Origin: Nonomuraea deserti
Lineage (GTDB): Bacteria > Actinomycetota > Actinomycetes > Streptosporangiales > Streptosporangiaceae
DNA: 50,145 nucleotides
Reading direction: 5' to 3'
Assembly (NCBI RefSeq): GCF_004348685.1
Contig: NZ_SMKO01000056.1
Coordinates: forward strand, 1 to 50,145
Made by a program: the position numbers and the translations under genes. Positions 39,960 to 48,421 of this stretch are shown one piece after another. The notes below the pieces were generated by a model that saw only the letters and a list, made by a program, of their open reading frames with translations, searched no databases and was not told where the DNA came from. How positions within the stretch are numbered: the first letter of the stretch is position 1; every line of letters starts with the position of its first letter.

Positions 39960-41822
39960 ATGGGGTGGGAGTCGGATCCGCGACCGGGCTTCGCCCGGCG
40001 ACTGCGGGCGCTGAAGGACGCCGCGGAGGTGTCGGTCCGTGAGCTGGAGATCGCCAGCAGCCGTACGCCGCGGCGCCGCGCGGGAGAGGCGCCGTTACGG
40101 CTGAAGCGCAGCACCATCGACGGGATGATCAGCAACACCCGGCCGGTGTGTCCCCGGCAGGAGCATTTCGAGGTGTTCGTCGACACCTGTCTGCGCATCG
40201 CCGGAGGATCCGGCCGGCCGCTTCCCGGCGATCTCGCCGACCGTCGGGCATGGGATGCGGCCTATCGGGACTTGCTGGTGGGCATGGCCGGAGTACGCAG
40301 CACGAGCCGTTTGGCGGCCGATGCCGTCAGACTCCTGCGTGCGGCGAACCAGTCTCCGGCCGCCGAGCACGAAGACGGCGACGGACCCGACGAGGTCGTC
40401 CCGTCCCGTGGACCGAAGGTGCCGGGCCCAGCGGGAGGAGCTCCGCCGCCGCCCCCACGAACCTGGACGGCCGACGCCAGGCATGGCGCGCCCGGTTCCG
40501 CTCCGCCAGGGACGCCCACCGCCCCGCCGGCCCGGACCGGACGGCGCAGGGTGAGGGGCCTTGCCAAGGGCGCCGGTGTGCTCGCGCTGACCGGCGTGGC
40601 CGCCGCTGCCTGGACCCTGGCGCCCGTCTCCGGGCGCGGGACGGGCGGCGCCGAGCCGACCGTCGCGCCGGCGTACGTGGGCGGCGACGGAGTGCTGCGG
40701 CTGGGAGCGCTGGTGCCCAAGAGCGGCGGTCTGCAGTTCTTCAACCGTCCGATGGCCGCGGGCGTGCGGCTCGCCATCGCCGACATCAACGCGGCGGGCG
40801 GGGTGTTCGGCCGGAAGGTGATCGGGACCGAAGTGGACGCGGGAGATTCGGACGACCGCGGCACCGAGGCGCTGGCCCAGCTGATCTCCGAGAGGAACGA
40901 CGTCGTCATCGGCCCGATCATGTCGTCAACGTCCCTGGCGATGATCGACCAGGTCAGGACCGCCGGGGTCGTGCAGATCTCGCCCACCGCGACCTCCGAC
41001 CAGCTCACCGACGCCGCCGACGACGGGCTGTTCTTCCGCGTGGCGGGCCCGGACGCCATCCAGGGCGACGTCCTCGGCGAGCTCATCCGGGCCGACGGCG
41101 GCCGGCGGGTGGGCATCCTGGCGCTGGACGACCCCTACGGCACAGGGCTGAGCGAGCACATCCGCAGGTCGCTGGAGCGTCGCGGCGTCGACCGCGTCCA
41201 GGTCGAGACCTACGACGCCTCCGACGAGAGCCACACCACCGACGTGGAGAAGATCAGGGCATCCGACCCGGACGCGATCGTGGTCGTCGGCTTCACCGAG
41301 GCCACGGCCGTCGTCCGTGAGCTGGTGCGGCAGGGGCTGGGCGCGGGCGAGCACAAGTGGTATTTCACGGACGGCTACCTGTCCTCAGGGGAGAGCCTCG
41401 GCCTTCCCCAGGGCACCCTCACCGGGGCCAAGGCGACCCAGGCGGGAGCCAAGGTGGCCACCGTCTTCGAGCAGCGGTTGCTCGCGGTCGACTCCGCGCC
41501 GACCGACTTCGCCTACGCTCCGGAGGCCTACGACGCGACGACCGTCGCCGCCCTGGCCGCCGTCGCCGCGGGCCGCGATGATCCGAAGAGCATCGCCGGC
41601 GCCATGGCCGGCGTGACACGGGTCGGCGAGCGGTGCACCGGCTTCCAAGCCTGCGCCCGGCTGCTGGTCGCGGGCAGGGACATCGACTACGACGGGGCGA
41701 GTGGCCCGATCGACTTCACCGACAGGGGCGATCCAGCCAGGGCCCCGATCGGGGTGTTCGAGTACAAGGCCGACAACAGCTACATCCGCCTCACCCACAA
41801 ACTCGGCGAAAAGCCCACCTGA
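39960..41822 (+). CDS. HTH-like domain + membrane helix + extracellular periplasmic-binding domain
   Basis: 620 residues from ATG 39960. Residues about 8-125 form a cytoplasmic helical region (FARRLRALKDAAEVSVRELE, LKRSTIDGMISNTRPVCPRQ, FVDTCLRIAGG) of the XRE-like type found before sensor and effector domains in actinomycetes. A Pro-rich linker follows, then one hydrophobic segment at about 203-221 (GVLALTGVAAAAWTLAP). From about 245 to the end lies a type-1 ligand-binding domain of the branched-chain amino acid receptor class (LRLGALVPKSGGLQFFNRPM, INAAGGVFGRKVIGTEVDAG, IGPIMSSTSLAMIDQVRTAG, VGILALDDPYGTGLSEHIRR, DPDAIVVVGFTEATAVVREL, DFAYAPEAYDATTVAALAAV). No lipobox or transporter gene is present, so it looks like a membrane receptor and not an ABC binding protein. 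Confidence 0.85.
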   Translation: MGWESDPRPGFARRLRALKDAAEVSVRELEIASSRTPRRRAGEAPLRLKRSTIDGMISNTRPVCPRQEHFEVFVDTCLRIAGGSGRPLPGDLADRRAWDAAYRDLLVGMAGVRSTSRLAADAVRLLRAANQSPAAEHEDGDGPDEVVPSRGPKVPGPAGGAPPPPPRTWTADARHGAPGSAPPGTPTAPPARTGRRRVRGLAKGAGVLALTGVAAAAWTLAPVSGRGTGGAEPTVAPAYVGGDGVLRLGALVPKSGGLQFFNRPMAAGVRLAIADINAAGGVFGRKVIGTEVDAGDSDDRGTEALAQLISERNDVVIGPIMSSTSLAMIDQVRTAGVVQISPTATSDQLTDAADDGLFFRVAGPDAIQGDVLGELIRADGGRRVGILALDDPYGTGLSEHIRRSLERRGVDRVQVETYDASDESHTTDVEKIRASDPDAIVVVGFTEATAVVRELVRQGLGAGEHKWYFTDGYLSSGESLGLPQGTLTGAKATQAGAKVATVFEQRLLAVDSAPTDFAYAPEAYDATTVAALAAVAAGRDDPKSIAGAMAGVTRVGERCTGFQACARLLVAGRDIDYDGASGPIDFTDRGDPARAPIGVFEYKADNSYIRLTHKLGEKPT

Positions 41823-41951
41823 AGCCGGCTCCTCGAGACGCGTGAAATGCGTTGGCATCGTACGCATCGGGTGGGTTAGCGTTGCTGCCGTCACGCGCCA
41901 GGACGCCGCGCTCTGCCTGCGCCCTGCGAGTCAGCGGATAGGAGATGCGGG

Positions 41952-42674
41952 ATGACCGCTCAGCTCGTCGCGCTCTGCATCGACGCGCACGACCCACCCG
42001 GTCTCGCCCGCTTCTGGGCCGGAGTCCTGGGCTGGGAGATGACCGACGACCCCCACGACGGCATCGTGCTCCTGCCGGACGCCGACACCGGGTTCCGCAT
42101 CCGCTGTCTCCCGACCCAGGAGAAGAAGACCACCCAGAACCAGATCCACTTCGATCTGACGAGCGCGTCCCCCGAAGGCCAGCAGCAGACGGTGGACAGG
42201 GCGCTCGCCCTCGGTGCGCGCCACATCGACGTCGGGCAACGCCCGGAAGAGGGTCATGTGGTGCTCGCCGACCCCGAAGGCAACGAGCTCTGCGTCATCG
42301 AGGCGGGCAACAACTTCCTCGCCGACTGCGGGTTCATCGGAGCGCTCTCGTGCGACGGCACGCAGGAGGTCGGCTACTTCTGGAGCGAGGCGCTGGGGTG
42401 GCCGCTGGTCTGGGACCAGAACCAGGAGACCGCGATCCGCTCGCCGCACGGCGGTCCGAAGATCACGTGGGGCGGTCCTCCGGTGGCGCCGAAGACCGGG
42501 AAGAACAGGCTGCACTTCGACCTCGCTCCCCCCGCCGGCGGCGATCAGCAAGCGGAGGTCGACCGCTTGGTCGCCCTCGGAGCCACGCGCGTCGACATCG
42601 GCCAGCGCGAGGTCAGCTGGGTGGTACTGGCCGATCCCGACGGCAACGAGTTCTGCGTGCTGCCACCCCGATAA
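41952..42674 (+). CDS. Two-domain VOC (glyoxalase-like) protein
   Basis: 240 residues from ATG 41952, with GGAGA upstream. It has two tandem VOC halves with the same motifs: LCIDAHDPPGLARFWAGVLG ... NQIHFDLTS ... HVVLADPEGNELCVIE and then GYFWSEALGWPLVW ... NRLHFDLAPP ... WVVLADPDGNEFCVL. The His and Glu metal-ligand positions are present in both. This duplicated form is common in actinomycetes and annotated as glyoxalase; the substrate is unknown. It is likely functional. Confidence 0.9.
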   Translation: MTAQLVALCIDAHDPPGLARFWAGVLGWEMTDDPHDGIVLLPDADTGFRIRCLPTQEKKTTQNQIHFDLTSASPEGQQQTVDRALALGARHIDVGQRPEEGHVVLADPEGNELCVIEAGNNFLADCGFIGALSCDGTQEVGYFWSEALGWPLVWDQNQETAIRSPHGGPKITWGGPPVAPKTGKNRLHFDLAPPAGGDQQAEVDRLVALGATRVDIGQREVSWVVLADPDGNEFCVLPPR

Positions 42675-42684
42675 CGTGTCATCG

Positions 42685-42967
42685 GCAACGAAGCGGTCGT
42701 GAACGGCAGGCCGCCGGCCACGGCCAGCACCGCCGTGATGATCGAGGCCGGCGCCGAGGTGTGCCTGCCCACGGCGTAAAGGGCGATGAGCACGGCGCTG
42801 ACCGGCGCACCGTATGTGGGCGGCTGCATGCCCACCAGGTAGAGGACGGCGACGAGACCGGCCACGACGATGGGATGCCGCCGGCGCACCACCATGAGTC
42901 CCGTGACCACCACCGCGATCAGCACCACCTTGACGCCCAGCCCGAGCGCCGCCCAGACCTGCGCCGA
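42685..42967 (-). pseudogene. Membrane fragment, possibly N-terminal part of a sensor kinase
   Basis: The minus strand encodes hydrophobic helices (AALGLGVKVVLIAVVVTGLM, RRRHPIVVAGLVAVLYLVG, APVSAVLIALYAVGRHTSAP, IITAVLAVAGGLPF) of the kind seen at the N terminus of NarL-partner histidine kinases. There is no start of its own at the upstream end, where the sequence joins the methyltransferase fragment, and the catalytic part is missing. I therefore treat it as a remnant; the kinase identity is a guess. Confidence 0.5.
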
Positions 42968-42989
42968 CGTGTGCGTCGGAGTTCGCTGC

Positions 42990-43209
42990 AGCCCGCGTCC
43001 AGCACCCTGCGGTAGGCACGGCGGGGCACGTGCCGCAACGTCGTCTCGTACTTGTCGATCTCATAGGGCTCGGTGTCATACCGCCACGGGTCGGGAACGT
43101 GATGAACCCACTCGAAGAAGCGGCGGAGGAAGCGGCCCTGAACGGAAACGGACAAGAGCGAGACGGCTCGGAAGACCATCCTGTGCAGGCGAACGCGGAC
43201 GTTGGGCAT
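42990..43209 (-). pseudogene. N-terminal fragment of a SAM-dependent methyltransferase
   Basis: From ATG 43209 the frame reads MPNVRVRLHRMVFRAV and later FEWVHHVPDPWRYDTEPYE, DKYETTLRHVPRRAYRRVLD and AGC, which is the start of NodS-type class I methyltransferases up to the beginning of the SAM-binding GCxxG motif. It breaks off there and runs into the membrane fragment. A deletion or recombination junction near 42985-43000 is likely. Confidence 0.62.
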
Positions 43210-43289
43210 GCATGTCAGCCTGCTGCCGCCGATGCTGCGATTCATCGGCTGTTGCGGGTCATCGGGTCGCGAAGGTTCCGGACGACCGC

Positions 43290-43693
43290 GTGAGGTCCCC
43301 TGGTGCGTGACCTGGAAGGTGGCGTCCTGCCTGCCCTGCGCGTCCGTGATCGGGACGATGCGGAGCAGGTAGCCGAGGTGGCGGAGGTAGCGGTCGGGCT
43401 GGTTGTGGGAGCGGAACGACGTCCAGGCGCCGTCGGCCAGGCCGGCGGTGCGGTGGAAGGCGGCGTCCGCCCGGAACGTCGCGGTGCCGTCGTCCGGGTC
43501 GAGCCTGACCGCGAAGTTCGCGTGCCGTAGACAGCGGCCGGGAAGTTCACCGACTCGAACGAGACTCCGGCGGGGTCGGCCAGGCCGGGTACGAGCCGCC
43601 ACTGCTGGTCGGCCGTGGGGTCCATCGGGAAGGGGTCGAGCCGGGCGACGTTGTCGGCGTGCCGGACGTACCGGCCGGGGAAGTTGTACGACG
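43290..43693 (-). pseudogene. AbfB-type arabinose-binding module, frameshifted
   Basis: Minus-strand pieces in two frames form a beta-trefoil AbfB carbohydrate-binding domain: SYNFPGRYVRHADNVARLDP, WRLVPGLADPAGVSFESVNF in one, then RCLRHANFAVRLDPDDGTAT, FRADAAFHRTAGLADGAWTS, NQPDRYLRHLGYLLRIVPIT and QDATFQVTHQG in the other. One frameshift near 43535 separates them. No catalytic domain precedes it; upstream it abuts a GH43 fragment read on the other strand. Confidence 0.75.
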
Positions 43694-44308
43694 GCGCTGT
43701 GGCTCGACCAGTTCGCCACCGGCCGCGGCTACATGCCCGCCACCTCGACCGACTTGGGCAGCACCCGGTACTTCCGTAGGCGCTCCGACCACGACCTCGG
43801 CGCCGGCCGTAAGCGCCACGGCTCCGTACACAACCCGACCGCCGCCGAGGAGACGAGGAGAGCCGTGCAGTCGGCCGCCGGGGCGTCACCGTGCCGATCA
43901 GCCGCGTCCAGTCCTACGACTTGCCGGATCACTACATCCCGGCACGCCGACTTCGACGTGCGCATCGACGCGAACGTGAGCCCGGCCCAGGACGCCTCGT
44001 TCAGGCTGGTGCCGGGGCTGGCGCACGCGTCCGGCTCCGTGTCGTTCGCGTCGGTGAACTTCCCCGGCCACTATCTGCGGCACCACGGCTTCGACTTCGT
44101 GCTCGCGCGGGACGACGGCACCGCCACCTTCGCGGCGGACGCCACGTTCCGCCAGGTCGCCGGGCTGGCCGAAGCGTCGTGGATGTCGCTCCGGTCCGAC
44201 AACCACCCCGACCGGTACCTACGGCACTTCGATCACCTGCTCCGGCTCGACCCGATCTACGACGCTCGGGGCCGCGGCGACACCACATTCCTGGTGTCCG
44301 CGGGCTGA
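43688..44308 (+). pseudogene. GH43 C-terminal end plus AbfB module, frameshifted
   Basis: The plus strand first encodes LWLDQFATGRGYMPATSTDL and GSTRYFRRRSDHDLGAGRKR and HGSV, the end of a GH43-type arabinofuranosidase. After frame changes it continues with an AbfB module: VQSYDLPDHYI, HADFDVRIDANVSPAQDASF, RLVPGLAHASGSVSFASVNF, PGHYLRHHGFDFVLARDDGT, NHPDRYLRHFDHLLRLDPIY and GRGDTTFLVSAG before the stop at 44306-44308. Most of the catalytic domain is absent. Its 3' end overlaps the convergent serine hydrolase gene by about 50 bases. Confidence 0.75.
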
Positions 44309-45444
44309 CCGCACATCGCCACCCGGTAGAGAGCCGCGAGCGCGTCGTCGATGGGATGGGGCTGCGGCTTTCCCGAGGCGTCGAGCCTGTTCCACCGCTG
44401 CAGGTTGATCGCGACGGACATCTGCCGCCTGCCGTCGGCGCGCGTCATGGACAGTGTCCCGCCGCCCCAGACCGTGCCGCCATGGCCCCAGAAGGTGCCG
44501 CCGCCGGGGACCTCCATCGGGTGCAGGCCGAGACCGTAGTCGATCACTTTGCCCTCTTGGGAGATGACCGGAACGGTGTGCCGCATCTGGGCCAGCGACG
44601 ACGGGGCGACGATCTCCCCGGCGAGCAGCATGCCGAAGAAGCGGTTGAGATCTGCCATGGTCGATATCAGCGAGGCCGAAGGGCCCACCCACGACATGTC
44701 GTAGAGGCTGTAGTCGCGCGGCGGGTCGATCATGCCGAACCACGCCTCGTAGATCCGCGAGTGCGGCCCCTGGACCTGCGGCCCGTCCGGAAACCGGGTG
44801 TCCGGTAGCCCGGCGCGGTCGATGACGTTCCGGGTGATCAGCTTCTCCGCGGGAGTGCCGGTCACGTGCTCCAGGAGTTGGCCGAGGAGCAGGTAGTTGG
44901 TGTTGGAGTACAACCCCGGAGTGCCGCCCGGCGCACCGACAGCAGGCGCCGCGACTCCCATCCCGATCAGATCGGTGGGGTCGAACCGTGTGAGCCGGTG
45001 GTCGTCCATGCTTTCGGGCCCCGTGTCCGCCAAGGAGGGGAACGCCTTGAGGGACGGGTAGGCATGCGGGAGGTATTCGGCGAGGCCGCTGGTGTGGTTG
45101 ATCAGCATCCGGACGGTGATGGCGTCGCCGCGGTCTCCGGGGACCAGCCGCGGCAGGTAGTGGCCGATCGACGTGTCGAGACCGATCTGACCGGTTTCGA
45201 CCAGCTGCAGCACCGCGGCGGCGGTGAAGGTCTTGGTGATGCTGCCGACGCGGTGCCGCATGCCGGCCGTGACGGGGCGGCCGGTGGCGACGTCGGCGAC
45301 CCCGGCGGCGCCCCGCCAGACCTGGTCGCCGTCACGCACCTCGGCGAACACTCCGGGCATCCCTGCGCGGTGGACGTTTTCCATGGCGGTTTCCAGCGCC
45401 ACGGCATCAAGGGGGTTCTGCACGACACGCGTCCTCTCGTTCAT
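44257..45444 (-). CDS. Serine hydrolase, class C beta-lactamase / DD-peptidase fold
   Basis: 395 residues from ATG 45444. The penicillin-binding fold triad is present: Ser-x-x-Lys in GSITKTFTAAAVLQLVETG, Tyr-x-Asn in GLYSNTNYLLLGQLLEHVTG, and the HxG motif in GGTFWGHGGTVWGGG. Other family segments are VRMLINHTSGLAEYLPH and MSWVGPSASLISTMADLNRF. No signal peptide is evident at this start. Such proteins are D-alanyl-D-alanine carboxypeptidases, esterases or drug-inactivating enzymes; the substrate cannot be read. It is divergent from a TetR gene with a perfect palindrome in between, which suggests TetR control. Confidence 0.9.
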   Translation of the reverse strand: MNERTRVVQNPLDAVALETAMENVHRAGMPGVFAEVRDGDQVWRGAAGVADVATGRPVTAGMRHRVGSITKTFTAAAVLQLVETGQIGLDTSIGHYLPRLVPGDRGDAITVRMLINHTSGLAEYLPHAYPSLKAFPSLADTGPESMDDHRLTRFDPTDLIGMGVAAPAVGAPGGTPGLYSNTNYLLLGQLLEHVTGTPAEKLITRNVIDRAGLPDTRFPDGPQVQGPHSRIYEAWFGMIDPPRDYSLYDMSWVGPSASLISTMADLNRFFGMLLAGEIVAPSSLAQMRHTVPVISQEGKVIDYGLGLHPMEVPGGGTFWGHGGTVWGGGTLSMTRADGRRQMSVAINLQRWNRLDASGKPQPHPIDDALAALYRVAMCGQPADTRNVVSPRPRAS

Positions 45445-45471
45445 GGGTGCATCGGAGATTTGTCCCCATTA

Positions 45472-45488
45472 TGCACGCGGCGCGTGCA
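45472..45488. promoter_or_regulatory. TetR-type operator palindrome
   Basis: TGCACGC-GGC-GCGTGCA is a perfect inverted repeat with 7-bp arms in the intergenic region between the serine hydrolase gene and the TetR gene. CATTAT, a -10-like element read leftward as ATAATG, overlaps its left flank. GGGTGCAT is repeated on either side (45446 and 45494). Confidence 0.65.
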
Positions 45489-45532
45489 ACAGTGGGTGCA
45501 TGGGTTAGGTTGGTTCGGACGAGAGAGGTGAC

Positions 45533-46201
45533 ATGGCAGGCCGAAGGCGTTGGTCGACCGAGGAGATCCTGGACACGGCGGCGGAGCTGCTCCGCACGAG
45601 CGACGCCGAGTCCTTCAGCGTGCGCCGGCTCGCCGCAGTCCTCGGCACCGACTCCTCCAGCCTCTACCGGCACTTCCGCAACAAGACCGAGTTGTTGCGC
45701 GCGGTCACCGACCGGATACTCATCGCCGCCATGGACGGCTACCGCCCCGAGGGAGACTGGAAGCAGCGCATCACCACCGTGGCCACACGGTTGAGGGGGG
45801 CCTTCGGCCGGCATCCACAGGTCGCCGCGATCTGGGCACGCTACGTATCCGGCGGCACCGGCTCCCGGCTGGTCATAGAGGAGACGCTGACGGCCCTGCG
45901 GGCATCGGGCCTGCCCGAGGAGGAGATCCCGGCGCACTACCACCGGCTCGCGATCCTCCTCGCTGCGTTGATCTCCTCCGAGGCGGCGGCCGGCAGCATC
46001 ACACCCGAAGAGCACGAGCAGGGCCTCGAGTCGTTCCGCGTCGCGGTGCTGGGCGCCGACCCCGCGCGCTTCCCCGCCCTGGCCCACTTCTCCCGCGACA
46101 TCCGCCCCCTGTCCGAGAACCGCCACGCCGTGTTCGAAGAGATCCTCGCCGCCCACCTCACCGCGATCGAGGCCGCCGCACTCCGCAGGAGGCAGCCGTG
46201 A
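45533..46201 (+). CDS. TetR/AcrR-family regulator
   Basis: 222 residues from ATG 45533, with GAGAGGTG upstream. The N-terminal TetR helix-turn-helix is clear (RWSTEEILDTAAELLRTSDA, FSVRRLAAVLGTDSSSLYRH, FRNKTELLRAVTDRIL). The C-terminal ligand domain is all-helical (RGAFGRHPQVAAIWARYVSG, HYHRLAILLAALISSEAAAG, EEHEQGLESFRVAVLGADP). Its stop overlaps the GTG of the downstream SDR gene, now a pseudogene. It probably represses the divergent serine hydrolase and its own operon through the palindrome at 45472. Confidence 0.92.
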   Translation: MAGRRRWSTEEILDTAAELLRTSDAESFSVRRLAAVLGTDSSSLYRHFRNKTELLRAVTDRILIAAMDGYRPEGDWKQRITTVATRLRGAFGRHPQVAAIWARYVSGGTGSRLVIEETLTALRASGLPEEEIPAHYHRLAILLAALISSEAAAGSITPEEHEQGLESFRVAVLGADPARFPALAHFSRDIRPLSENRHAVFEEILAAHLTAIEAAALRRRQP

Positions 46202-47030
46202 CCGACCAGCGAACGATCTTCGTCACCGGCGCCACCGACGGCCTCGGCCGGGCCCTCGCCCACCGGCTCGCCTCCGACGGCGCCACCCTGATCCTGCACG
46301 GCCGGGACCCCGGCAAGCTCGACCCGACCGCCGACGACATCCGCGACACCCACCGCGTGCCGCGGCCACGCACCGTCATGGCCGACCTCGCCGACCTGTC
46401 CCAGGTGCGCCGCCTGGCCACCGACGTGCAACAGGCGGCCGACCGGCTCGACGTGTTCGTCAGCAACGCCGGGATCGGCAGCGGACATCCCGACGGGCGC
46501 ACCCGCCGCACCAACGCCGACGGACACGAACTCCGTTTCGCCGTCGACTATCTCGCGGGCTTCCTCCTCACCCTCCGCCTGCTCCCGCTGCTGCGCCGAT
46601 CGGCGCCGGCCAGGATCGTCAACGTCGCCTCCCTCGGCCGGCACCCGCTCGACTCGACGACCTGATGATCGAAGGCGGCTACAGCGGCACCCGCGCCTAC
46701 GGCCAGAGCTAACTCGCCCAGATCATGTCGGGCTTCGAACTGGCCACTCGCATCCCCGCCGGCCAGGTCACCGTCAACAGCCACCACCCGGCCGCCTACA
46801 TGCCGACCAAGATGGTCCTGCAGGAGGTCGGCCACCACATCGACAGCATCGAGGACGGCACCGCGGCCACGCACCGGCTGATCAGCGACGGCGCCCTCGC
46901 CACGACCACCGGCCGGTTCTTCGACCGCACCCGCGAGGCCAGGGCCGACGCCCAGGCCTACGACACCCGCGCCCGCGCCGAACTCTGGCAGCGGAGCCTG
47001 GGCCTCGTCAGCCACGACGACCTGACGTGA
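46198..47030 (+). pseudogene. SDR oxidoreductase inactivated by frameshift and nonsense codon
   Basis: The GTG at 46198 overlaps the TetR stop. The frame gives a normal SDR N-terminal half (IFVTGATDGLGRALAHRLAS, LDVFVSNAGIGSGHP, LLPLLRRSAPARIVNVASLG) and then stops at 46665. One base is missing near 46658; with it restored the family sequence would continue through DDLMIEGGYSGTRAYGQS. Then TAA at 46710-46712 replaces the codon of the catalytic Lys (GQS-K-LAQIM in relatives). After that the frame is open to 47030 (FELATRIPAGQVTVNSHHPA, YMPTKMVLQEVGHHIDS, TTGRFFDRTREARADAQAYD). The two lesions are small, so inactivation is recent. Confidence 0.85.
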
Positions 47031-47248
47031 CAGGCCCATGCCCGAAGGCCGAGCTCCCGTGACGACGCAGGTCAAAGCCGGGGCAAGCAAGGTCGTCCCC
47101 TCGGCGGTTCACCTATGTCCGCGGCCGGATCCTGCTTATCGTGAGCGCCTGTTTCCTAAGAGAGCGGACGTGGCATGCTCGAACGGCGATCCCGGCGCTG
47201 GCGCCGCCATCCGGCCATGCGGTCCGTACGTATGCGGGGCGGAGTGGA

Positions 47249-48259
47249 ATGAGCGGGTCACGATACTCCCGGGTGGCGGGGGTGGCGGCACATGTGCCGG
47301 ATGACAGCCTGACGACGGCGCAGCTGGAAGACCTGCTGGCCGAGCGCAACCCCCGCATCGACATTCCGCGCGGCCTGATCGAACGGCACAGCGGGGTGAG
47401 ACGCCGCCACGTCGCCCCGCCGGAGTGCGCGGCATCCGATCTGGCGGCGGAGGCCGCGAGCCGGCTGCTCCGGCAGACCGGGCACACGCCGCCCTCGATC
47501 GACCTGATCATCTACGCGGGCGTGTCCGGCGACACCGTCGAACCCGCGACGGGACACATGGTCGCGGCCAAGCTCGGTGCCGGCTGCCCCGTCTTCGACG
47601 TCCGGGACGCGTGCAACAGCGTCCTGCGCGCGATTCACCTCGCCGACGCGCTCATCACCGCCGGCCATCACCGTACGGTCCTCATCGTCTGCGGCGAGGT
47701 CATCACCTCGAGCATCCAGTGGCACGTGGAGTCGCAGGAGGACTTCGAGCCGGCGATCCCGTCCTACACGGTCTCGGATTCGGGCACGGCGCTGCTGCTG
47801 GAGCTCAGCGGCACCCCGGGCGTGCTCGGACACGCGTTCGGCGCGAACTCCGCGGACTGGCGGGCCTCCATCATGCCGTTCATCCGTGACGCCTCCGGCG
47901 GGTTCCGCACCGGACCTTTCACCATCGACCCGGTGGGCCTGGCCATCGGCGTGCAGAAGCTGGACTTCGGCGTGCTGCGGCAGCCGCTGGCGGAGCGCGG
48001 GCTCGGCTGGGACGACATGGCCGTGGTGTGCGTGCACCAGCCGTCGCTGGCGGCGCTGCACTGGGGGTGCGAGCTCATGGGAGCTTCCCCCGGCAAGGCC
48101 GAGGTGACGATCGTCGACCACGGCAACCTCGCCGCCTCCACGCTGCCGATGCAGTTGCACCTGGCCGAGCGGGCCGGCCGGCTCAAGCGGGGTGACCTCG
48201 TCGCCCTGGTGGGCGTGGCCAGCGGGCTCAGCGCGGGCACCGTGCTGCTGCGCTGGTAG
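47249..48259 (+). CDS. KASIII-like 3-oxoacyl-ACP synthase
   Basis: 336 residues from ATG 47249, with GGGCGGAG upstream; an ATG at 47141 in the same frame adds atypical sequence. The thiolase-fold triad is complete: Cys122 in VFDVRDACNSVLRAIHLADA, His263 in VCVHQPSLAALHWG and Asn293 in IVDHGNLAASTLPMQLHLAE. The enzyme makes a carbon-carbon bond from an acyl-CoA and malonyl-ACP, or transfers an acyl starter. The sequence is not the housekeeping FabH; it looks like the secondary-metabolite branch. The type I PKS gene starts 162 bases downstream in the same direction, so I infer it loads or primes that synthase, or builds its starter. Confidence 0.88.
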   Translation: MSGSRYSRVAGVAAHVPDDSLTTAQLEDLLAERNPRIDIPRGLIERHSGVRRRHVAPPECAASDLAAEAASRLLRQTGHTPPSIDLIIYAGVSGDTVEPATGHMVAAKLGAGCPVFDVRDACNSVLRAIHLADALITAGHHRTVLIVCGEVITSSIQWHVESQEDFEPAIPSYTVSDSGTALLLELSGTPGVLGHAFGANSADWRASIMPFIRDASGGFRTGPFTIDPVGLAIGVQKLDFGVLRQPLAERGLGWDDMAVVCVHQPSLAALHWGCELMGASPGKAEVTIVDHGNLAASTLPMQLHLAERAGRLKRGDLVALVGVASGLSAGTVLLRW

Positions 48260-48421
48260 GAGCCGCGCGCCAAGGGTGCGTCCCGGCTCGGCGGACCGCG
48301 GCCGCCGGCGCCGGCGCGTACGGCACCGCCGCGCCGTGACCTGCTCACTCGTTGCAGTCCCCGCCTTCATCGCATAGTAGTTGATCGTTTGCGGTGAGTG
48401 ACATAGAGGGAGCTGGGGCGC

